A program made the position numbers and the translations under genes. The notes below the pieces were generated by a model that saw only the letters and a program-made list of their open reading frames with translations, searched no databases and was not told where the DNA came from. Below, in pieces: positions 7,932-13,619 of a DNA stretch of 13,619 nucleotides. Numbering within the stretch: position 1 is the stretch's first letter; each line of letters opens with the position of its first letter. The DNA comes from Limnoraphis robusta CS-951 (GTDB lineage: Bacteria; Cyanobacteriota; Cyanobacteriia; Cyanobacteriales; Microcoleaceae). The DNA is taken from the NCBI RefSeq assembly GCF_000972705.2, contig NZ_LATL02000251.1, positions 1 through 13,619 on the forward strand, in the 5' to 3' direction.

Positions 7932-9209
7932 ATGAAGCCGATTAAATTCTGGAATAAACTGCGGTCAAAACTGACGACAGTCTTCGGGATTTTCGTCAAA
8001 CAACGATTTCATCGACGCTCCACTGGGATTGCTATCTTATTATTTATTTTCTCCCTGAGCTTTTCGCCGATTATTGCTCGCTCCCAGTCTCATCCCGATA
8101 TAGTTTTCTTTAATTCTTATCCTGAAGTCGCCCAAGTTTACGAGCCAAATCTCGTCGAACAAGCCAAATCTTTCTACACTCAACAACAGTTTGATCAAGC
8201 AGCCGTTGCTTGGAAACAAGCCGTGATATTCTTCGCCGAACAAAAAGATCCGCTTAATCAAGCAATTGCCCTGAGTAACCTGTCTCTAACCTATCAACAA
8301 CTCGGACGCTGGAACGAAGCAACTCAAGCTATTAATCGCAGTTTAGACCTCTTACAACGATTAGAAAAAAATCAAGAAACCGCCCCCGTTCTCGCCCAAA
8401 CCCTCGACATTCAAGGAAGCCTTGAACTCGCCAAAGGAAATCCACAAGCTGCCTTAGATGCTTGGAAAAGGGCGTTTAAAATTTATCAAGATACGGGCAA
8501 CTTAACCCATATTACTCAAAATCAAATTAATCAGGCTCAAGCTTGGCAAACTTTGGGACGTTATAACCGAGCAGAAGAAATTTTAGAACAAACCGCCAAA
8601 CATCTGGAAAGTCAGCCATATTCAGCAGAAAAAGCGATTGCCTTTGTGAGTTTAGGAGATATTTTTCGAGTCATTGGAAATCCCGATGAATCTCAAATTT
8701 ATCTAGAAAACGGTCAAGAAATTGCTAAAAAACTGAACTTACCCGAAGTTCAAGCTGCTGCTCTAATGAGTTTAGGAAATTTTACCCGAAGCCAAAACCG
8801 TTTTAACGATCCAGAACTCAATCAAAAAGCTCAAAAATACTATCAAGATGCGCTCGAAATTGCCGCTTATAAAACCACTCAAATTCAAGCCCAACTCAAC
8901 CAATTAAACCTATCTGTTGTCACCCAAGACTGGAATAAAGTCAACGATTTACAGGCAATAATTCGACAACAACTTAAACAAGTTCCCCAAAATACTGCCA
9001 CAATTTACGGCAAGTTAAACCTGGTGCAGAATTTAATGTGTTTTGCCGAAGCCGAAACTGATCCCGCCCAACGCAAAAACTTTTCACCTCTGCTACAAAG
9101 TTGTTTTTCTGGAGAATATAACGCCTCAAACTCCGAAGAAAATAACTTTAATCCCGTTTCCTGGCAAGAGATTAGAACCCTAAAGCATTACCCCGCCCAA
9201 AATAGGTAG
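7932..9209 (+). pseudogene. Secreted/anchored TPR protein, 3'-truncated (probable TPR-CHAT N-half)
   Basis: 425 aa from an ATG preceded by GGGGGTT. A basic N-terminus and hydrophobic stretch (about residues 31-48) form a signal peptide or anchor ending near IIARSQS. TPR-type helices follow from about 75 to 330, including LVEQAKSFYTQQQFDQAAVA, LSNLSLTYQQLGRWNEATQA, AFVSLGDIFRVIGNPDES and AALMSLGNFTRSQNRF. This is the architecture of the N-terminal half of exported cyanobacterial TPR-CHAT proteins, which normally run to about 900 residues. The reading breaks after NPVSWQEI (near 9177), and the last residues (RTLKHYPAQNR) are unlike the family. No CHAT domain lies downstream in any frame. The product could still be made and exported as a TPR scaffold, so calling it a pseudogene is a judgement. 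It is a different TPR type from the fragment at 6816-7742. Confidence 0.75.
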
Positions 9210-9297
9210 GGGTAGCCGGGAAAAAAGCCCCGTTGGGGGGTTATCGGTGAGATATCCATATCGATTCAACCGTTTTGTTGATCGGGAGGTTTTTATC

Positions 9298-9987
9298 ATG
9301 GCAGAAATTATTGGAACCCCAGCCAACGATGAACTACTTGGTGATGTTGGACCGGACACTTTGTTTGGCTTGGAAGGAGATGATGCGATTTTCGGCTTTG
9401 CTGACAATGACTTTCTTTTTGGAAATCAAGGGTCAGATTTACTGGATGGCGACGAAGGAGACGACACCATTTTTGGAGGTCAGGGGGATGACCAGATTGC
9501 TGATATTGGAGGGGGAAACGATCAAATTTTTGGCAATTTGGGGAATGATTTGATCAATGGAATAGAAGGAAATGACCAAGTTTTTGGCGGTCAAGGAGAT
9601 GATTTGATTACTGGTGGAGCCGGCAATGATTTGGTCTCGGGAGATAAAGGCAATGATATTTTATTTGGAATTGATAATTAAAATACTTCTAATCCCGGAC
9701 TCGGCGAAATCGATACCTTGACGGGCGGTGAGGGATTCGATTTTTTTTACTTGGGATCTGAACTTTCGTTGTATTATGTGGGATTGGGAAGTGAAGATTT
9801 TGCCTTCATTACTGACTTTAATCCAGCAGAAGATATTATTTTTGTCGGCGGAACCGAGCGGGTAACGTTGAGCGATTTGAATTTGGGTCAAGCGGGAACG
9901 GGAGCGGGGATTTTTACTCTAAATAATGATGTGATTGCTTTTATTCCCGGTACAAATTCCAGCGAATTAAACTTTAGCTTGCTCTAA
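9298..9987 (+). pseudogene. RTX-type (hemolysin-like) calcium-binding protein split by in-frame TAA
   Basis: The start at 9298 has a strong ribosome binding site (GGGAGG, eight bases upstream). The first 127 residues are Ca-binding nonapeptide repeats (GLEGDDAIFG, GDEGDDTIFGGQGDDQI, GNLGNDLING, GGQGDDLITGGAGNDLVSG). A TAA at 9679-9681 then interrupts, and the same frame resumes with about 101 codons to the stop at 9985-9987: IDTLTGGEGFDFFYLGS, YYVGLGSEDFAFITDFNP and a Ser/Leu-rich end. That second part is the normal C-terminal module of cyanobacterial RTX proteins, so one nonsense change split a 229-codon gene. RTX repeats fold on Ca2+ outside the cell after type I secretion, whose signal lies at the C-terminus, so the truncated product should not be exported normally. 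No type I transporter is in the window. Confidence 0.85.
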
Positions 9988-10002
9988 TAGAAGTCTCGAA
10001 CA

Positions 10003-10070
10003 TAGCATTTCTCGGACTCGGAAAGTACCGCAAAAAAGATTTACTGTCCTCATCGGCGTGAGAAATGCTA
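10003..10070. repeat. 11-bp perfect inverted repeat with 46-bp spacer (MITE-like)
   Basis: TAGCATTTCTC at 10003-10013 and its exact reverse complement GAGAAATGCTA at 10060-10070 flank 46 bases. The flanks show partial further symmetry. The element sits in the 200-base gap between the RTX gene and the exoprotein fragment. It could be a small mobile-element remnant, a transcript hairpin or an operator; the sequence does not decide. Confidence 0.5.
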
Positions 10071-10187
10071 GCGTTGACTCACTGGGGTCGGGTGCATTCC
10101 GAAAAGACAATACACCGCAGATTTTTATAAAAATAAAATTAAATATGAGCCGAGCGATCGAACACATCCAGTAAGGTTTTATCATTC

Positions 10188-10502
10188 ATGCAAAATTTGA
10201 CCCCGATCCGGCTTAGAACTATGAGATTAACTCTTTTAATGCTTTTGGGTACAACGGGTTTTGTAAGTGCAATTTTGCTTTTGCTGAAACTTCCCGTTCA
10301 GGCTCAGGTGATACCCGATCGCACCTTGGGGAATGAAAATTCGGTCGTTGTTCCCGATCAAAATATTCGGGGAATTGATAGCGATCGCATTGACGGGGGA
10401 GCGGTGAGGGGGTCCAACTTATTTCATAGTTTTCAAGAATTCAACGTAGACGAAGGGCGGGGGGTTTATTTTTCCAACAATTCTGGGGCTTTGAGCGGAT
10501 AG
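10188..10502 (+). pseudogene. Two-partner-secretion exoprotein (filamentous hemagglutinin type), N-terminus only
   Basis: 104 aa. The N-terminus has a long hydrophobic signal peptide (about 13-39) with a likely cleavage at VQA/QVIPD. The start of the TPS domain follows: DRTLGNENSVV, then the signature GSNLFHSFQEFNVDEGRGVYF. In intact proteins this leads into a beta-helix of many hundreds of residues passed through a TpsB/Omp85-type pore. Here the match ends after YFSN and the frame stops within about ten codons. Neither the rest of the exoprotein nor a TpsB gene is present. The sequence beyond the break belongs to the caspase relic on the other strand, so the truncation is probably a rearrangement joint near 10480-10520. 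Confidence 0.85.
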
Positions 10503-10519
10503 AATTTTTACGAATCATT

Positions 10520-10730
10520 TCACACTGCTATATTCGTAGGTCGGGGAGTCATATCAATAAAACCTTCACCGCGAATTCGGTCATCTCCGCTCATTTCTCG
10601 GGTGGCACCACCGGAATGACAACTATCCAATACCAGCGTTACTACTAACTCTTTGTTCACCTAAACGATGGGGGAAATAGAAATCGATACCAATTAGGAG
10701 AGCGTAGAAGTTAGGAGTTGAATTCGTCAT
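10520..10730 (-). pseudogene. Caspase-family (peptidase C14) relic with internal deletion
   Basis: On the minus strand an ATG at 10730 opens MTNSTPNFYALLIGIDFYFP (the first strand of the caspase fold), followed by HRLGEQ. Near 10655 the frame shifts and the catalytic core appears: KELVVTLVLDSCHSGGATRE, with the catalytic Cys at 10619-10621. It continues with RIRGEGFIDMTPRPTNIAV to a stop at 10520-10522. In intact cyanobacterial homologues about 100 or more residues separate these parts and include the catalytic His (YxGHG-like); they are deleted here. The relic cannot form an active protease. It lies 41 bases downstream of the nSTAND-WD40 stop on the same strand, so it may once have been its operon partner. 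Confidence 0.85.
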
Positions 10731-10771
10731 GGCTTTAGATAGATAAGGTTTACACAATTTTTACGGGATAG

Positions 10772-13619
10772 TTAGTTGGATGCCGAGTTTTTAGGCAGTT
10801 TCCTGCACAACTCCCGTTGAATTTCTTGGGCTTCTGCATCTTTAGGATTGGGTTTGAGATAATTGTCAATAAAATTGCATCCTTCCTGAACTAAATAATC
10901 AAAATCCCATCGCCACAGCCTCACGGTGTTGTCCTCACTTCCGGTTGCTAGGAGCTTGCCATCGGGGCTGAAACTCACCGCCAAAACCCCACCTTTATTC
11001 TGAGTCAGGGTTTTGAGTTCTTTCCCCGTGCTGGTATCCCAGAGTCTCACGGTTTTGTCACCACTACCTGTGACCAGTCGCTTGCCATCGGGGCTGAAAC
11101 TCACAGAAGAAACCTCGCTTCTATGTCCTGTTAGAGTTTGAATTTCTTTCCAGGTGGAGGTATCCCACAATTTCACGCTGTTGTCATAACTAGCAGTAGC
11201 CAGTTGCTTACCATCAAGGCTGAAACTGACAATAGTAATTGGGTTTATATGTCCTGTTAGAGTTTGAATTTCTTTCCAGGTGGAGGTATCCCACAATTTC
11301 ACGCTGTTGTCAGCACTACCTGTCGCCAGAAGCTTGCTATCGGGGCTGAAACTTACAGCCGAAACCTTCTTTGTATGTCCTGTCAGGGTTTGAATTTCTT
11401 TCCAAGTGGAGGTATCCCACAATTTCACGCCGTTGTCAGCACTAACCGTTGCCAACAATTTGCCATCAGGGCTGAAACTTACAGCAGTAATTGGGCTTGT
11501 ATGTCTTGTCAGGGTTTGAATTTCTTTCCAACTGAAGGTATCCCACAATTTCACGCTGTTGTCAGCACTACCTGTCGCCAGGAGCTTGCTATCGGGGCTG
11601 AAACTTACAGCCGAAACCTCCTTTGTATGTCCTGTCAGGGTTTTGATTGCTTTTTCAGTGCTGCTATCCCAGAGTTTCACCGTGTTGTCAGCACTACCCG
11701 TTGCCAACTGTTTACCATTTGGGCTAAAACTTACAGTATTAACTGGCTTCATGTGTCTCATTGAGGGTTGAATGACTTTCCCAGTGGTGCTATTCCATAA
11801 CTGCACGGTGTTGTCAGCACTACCCGTTGCCAACTGTTTACCATCCGGGCTGAAACTTACATCCCAAACCCATTCGGTATGATCCGTTAGGGTTTTGATT
11901 GCTTTCCATTTAGTGGTATCCCATAATTTCACAGTGTTGTCTTTACTAGCAGTAGCCAGTAGCTTACTATCGGGGCTGAAACTCACAGCCAAAACCCCAT
12001 TTTTATGCTCAGTCAGGGTTTTGATTTCTTTCCATTTAGTGGTATCCCATAATTTCACAGTGTTGTCTAAACTAGCAGTAACCAGTAGCTTACTATCGGG
12101 GCTGAAACAGACATCCCAAACCCAGTCGGTATGATCCGTTAGGGTTTTGATTGCTTTCCATTTAGTGGTATCCCACAGTTTCACAGTGTTGTCTAAACTA
12201 GCAGTAGCTAACATCTTGCCATCAGGACTAAAACTTACAGCCCAAACTTGACCTGTATGCCCCGGCAAAGTTTTGATTTCTTTCCAGTTGGAGGTATCCC
12301 AGAGTTTCACTGTGTGGTCAGCACTACCCGTAGCCAAATACTTGCCATTTGGGCTGAAACTCACAGCCGAAACCTCCTTTGTATGGCTTACCAGAGTTTT
12401 GATTTCTTTCCCTGTAGTGGTATTCCACAGTTTCACGGTGTTATCAAAACTGCCAGTAGCCAGAACCTTGCCATCGGGGCTGAAACTGCTATCCCAAACC
12501 CCCCCTGTATGACCTTTGAGAGTTTTGATTTCCTGCTTAGTGGTAGGATTCCATAGTTTCACAGTGCTGTCAAAACTAGCAGCAGCTAGTAGTTTGCTAT
12601 TCTGACTGTAACTAACAGCCAAAACGTCTTTTGTGTGTCCTCCCAAAGAGTTTGGTGCGACAACAAAAGAAACGGTATTCAATAATGTCAGTTCTACTAG
12701 AGTATGGGTATCAGCATCTACCCAGGGTGTACGTTGCATTTCCAGAACGGCTTTTAAACTGGTTTTGACAGCTTTTGACTCATCTAAATTCAAAAGTGCA
12801 TCGGAATATTGAGCCAGAGCATTAATTTGGCTGATACGAGCTTCCCTCCAACTAACACCTACTATTCCTGCCAAACCCAAAGTCAGCAGAAAGCCGCCAG
12901 CCAGACTCAAAACAGCGAGTTGGCGTATTCGTTTCTGTTTATTTTGGTCTTTGAGGCTTGCTTGAATAAAATCTCGTTCCTCCTGGGTCATTTCATCGGC
13001 TCGTTTTTGCAACCATTCTTCGGCTACACTCAACGGCGCACCCCGCAGCAAACCCCCAGTATCACGGTTATTATTTTTCCATTCTCGCAAGGATAGTTTT
13101 AGCCGTTCTTGCCAGGTTCTAAACTGACGGTTAGCATTCATCCACCCCCGCAGCGTTAACCATTCTCGAATGAGCGCTTCATGGATGACTTCTACGGTAT
13201 CTTCTGCAAAAGTGACCTCTCCCCCAACCCCTCTCCTGCGAGGCGAGGGGCTTTGATTTTGTTCCTTATCTTCTGCAAAAGTGACCTCTCCCCCAACCTC
13301 TCTCCTGCGAGGCGAGGGGCTTTGATTTTGTTCCTTATCTTCTGCAAAAGTGACCTCTCCCCCAACCTCTCTCCTGCGAGGCGAGGGGCTTTGATTTTGT
13401 TCCTTATCTTCTGCAAAAGTGACCTCTCCCCCAACCTCTCTCCTGCGAGGCGAGGGGCTTTGATTTTGTTCCTTATCTTCTGCAAAAGTGACCTCTCCCC
13501 CAACCTCTCTCCTGCGAGGCGAGGGGCTTTGATTTTGTTCCTTATCTTCTGCAAAAGTGACCTCTCCCCCAACCCCTCTCCTGCGAGGCGAGGGGCTTTG
13601 ATTTTGTTCTTTCCCTTCT
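10772..13619 (-). CDS. nSTAND-type WD40 repeat protein (5' end off window)
   Basis: The frame is open from the right edge (13618) to TAA at 10772-10774, about 948 codons. An ATG at 13141 could give 789 aa, but the residues before it (FAEDTVEVIHEALIREWLTL) are the conserved HEALIREW winged-helix end of nSTAND ATPases and are in frame, so the true start lies outside the window. Domains, with residues numbered from 13141: end of nSTAND (to about 62, RDTGGLLRGAPLSVAEEWL), one transmembrane helix (about 74-96), a helical spacer (to 165), 14 WD40 repeats of exactly 42 aa (168-755, GH...FSPDGK..ATGS.D.TVKLWD) that can form two seven-bladed propellers, and a 34-aa tail. In known STAND proteins the repeats sense or bind, and the ATPase switches. 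The ATPase itself should lie to the right. The N-terminal part in view is a 23-aa tandem repeat. Confidence 0.85.
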   Translation of the reverse strand, partial: EGKEQNQSPSPRRRGVGGEVTFAEDKEQNQSPSPRRREVGGEVTFAEDKEQNQSPSPRRREVGGEVTFAEDKEQNQSPSPRRREVGGEVTFAEDKEQNQSPSPRRREVGGEVTFAEDKEQNQSPSPRRRGVGGEVTFAEDTVEVIHEALIREWLTLRGWMNANRQFRTWQERLKLSLREWKNNNRDTGGLLRGAPLSVAEEWLQKRADEMTQEERDFIQASLKDQNKQKRIRQLAVLSLAGGFLLTLGLAGIVGVSWREARISQINALAQYSDALLNLDESKAVKTSLKAVLEMQRTPWVDADTHTLVELTLLNTVSFVVAPNSLGGHTKDVLAVSYSQNSKLLAAASFDSTVKLWNPTTKQEIKTLKGHTGGVWDSSFSPDGKVLATGSFDNTVKLWNTTTGKEIKTLVSHTKEVSAVSFSPNGKYLATGSADHTVKLWDTSNWKEIKTLPGHTGQVWAVSFSPDGKMLATASLDNTVKLWDTTKWKAIKTLTDHTDWVWDVCFSPDSKLLVTASLDNTVKLWDTTKWKEIKTLTEHKNGVLAVSFSPDSKLLATASKDNTVKLWDTTKWKAIKTLTDHTEWVWDVSFSPDGKQLATGSADNTVQLWNSTTGKVIQPSMRHMKPVNTVSFSPNGKQLATGSADNTVKLWDSSTEKAIKTLTGHTKEVSAVSFSPDSKLLATGSADNSVKLWDTFSWKEIQTLTRHTSPITAVSFSPDGKLLATVSADNGVKLWDTSTWKEIQTLTGHTKKVSAVSFSPDSKLLATGSADNSVKLWDTSTWKEIQTLTGHINPITIVSFSLDGKQLATASYDNSVKLWDTSTWKEIQTLTGHRSEVSSVSFSPDGKRLVTGSGDKTVRLWDTSTGKELKTLTQNKGGVLAVSFSPDGKLLATGSEDNTVRLWRWDFDYLVQEGCNFIDNYLKPNPKDAEAQEIQRELCRKLPKNSASN
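10877..12640 (-). repeat. 14 tandem 126-bp WD40-coding units
   Basis: Fourteen units of 42 codons follow one another without length change. Units 9, 11 and 12 share nearly the same text (NSVKLWDTSTWKEIQTLTGH and close variants), and units 4 to 6 share another (DNTVKLWDTTKWKAIKTLT). The clustering of near-identical neighbours points to recent unit duplication or gene conversion. Confidence 0.85.
13201..13614. repeat. Six 69-bp tandem repeats, in frame with the nSTAND-WD40 gene
   Basis: Units begin at 13201, 13270, 13339, 13408, 13477 and 13546, and five bases matching a next unit end the window. Copies are almost identical. The first and last have AACCCCTCTCC where the four inner ones have AACCTCTCTCC, and the last also differs near its end. 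Each unit contains an imperfect palindrome (13228-13237 pairs with 13241-13250, three-base loop, one mismatch) resembling dispersed cyanobacterial intergenic palindromes. Since 69 is 23 x 3, the downstream gene's frame stays open and would encode repeats of Q-S-P-S-P-R-R-R-[EG]-V-G-G-E-V-T-F-A-E-D-K and three more residues. Confidence 0.9.

Noticed and set aside
6816..9209. The two TPR fragments as halves of one inverted gene
   Set aside because: Their TPR types differ, and the linker after the minus-strand TPRs belongs to another TPR-CHAT subgroup than the exported protein at 7932.
9187..9240. Rho-independent terminator after the TPR gene
   Set aside because: The GC hairpin at 9228-9238 has only four paired bases, and its T-run lies on the minus strand, where no gene ends; the TACCCC/GGGGTA pair lacks a T-run.
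11264..12556. Several plus-strand ORFs opposite the WD40 repeats
   Set aside because: They repeat with the 126-bp period of the WD40 units and are antisense shadows.
13192..13572. A minus-strand ORF of repeated GERSLLQKIRNKIKAPRLA units
   Set aside because: It is a second open frame through the 69-bp array. It has no flanking conserved domain and stops just before HEALIREW, whereas the other frame continues into the nSTAND-WD40 protein.
13201..13614. The 69-bp array as a CRISPR
   Set aside because: The units are contiguous and nearly identical over their whole length; there are no variable spacers.

Overview
The window looks like an accessory region of a filamentous cyanobacterium. The octamer GCGATCGC (HIP1, over-represented in many cyanobacteria) occurs at least five times (5587, 6510, 6836, 7309, 10381). 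The gene families (CHAT proteases, NACHT and nSTAND ATPases, WD40 propellers, TPR proteins, caspase homologues, Pkn2-like kinases, RTX and two-partner-secretion proteins) are those that abound in Oscillatoriales-type genomes. Genus cannot be read from the sequence.

Layout. (1) 1-2458, minus: a long open frame, cut by the left edge, encoding an N-terminal CHAT protease fused to a dynamin-family GTPase. (2) 2459-2925: divergent intergenic region with a doubtful small ORF. (3) 2926-4656, plus: an intact NACHT ATPase with a Gly/Leu-rich repetitive membrane region. (4) 4672-5327, plus: a conserved cyanobacterial protein broken by three frame changes. (5) 5407-6273, plus: an intact NmrA-type NAD(P)-binding protein. 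(6) 6309-7742: a minus-strand relic, a Ser/Thr kinase cut off before its catalytic loop, and a TPR-CHAT protein without its CHAT domain; the last two run into each other at about 6872-6884. (7) 7932-9209, plus: a secreted or membrane-anchored TPR protein that ends abruptly. (8) 9298-9987, plus: an RTX calcium-binding protein split by an in-frame TAA. (9) 10188-10502, plus: only the N-terminus of a two-partner-secretion exoprotein. (10) 10520-10730, minus: a caspase relic that keeps the Cys motif but has lost the His region. (11) 10772-13619, minus: an nSTAND-WD40 protein with 14 WD40 repeats whose frame continues unbroken through six 69-bp (23-codon) tandem repeats to the right edge.

How it fits together. 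Intact or open genes are the CHAT-dynamin fusion, the NACHT-TM protein, the NmrA-like protein and the nSTAND-WD40 protein. Proteases, STAND-type switches and scaffold repeats are the usual parts of bacterial conflict or programmed-death systems. The CHAT-dynamin and NACHT-TM genes are divergent neighbours and are the best candidates for an undescribed or poorly described defence module; that is inference from domains and position. The rest reads as a graveyard of truncated conflict, signalling and surface genes, so the locus is probably a hotspot of rearrangement. No IS transposase, tRNA, rRNA or CRISPR array was seen.
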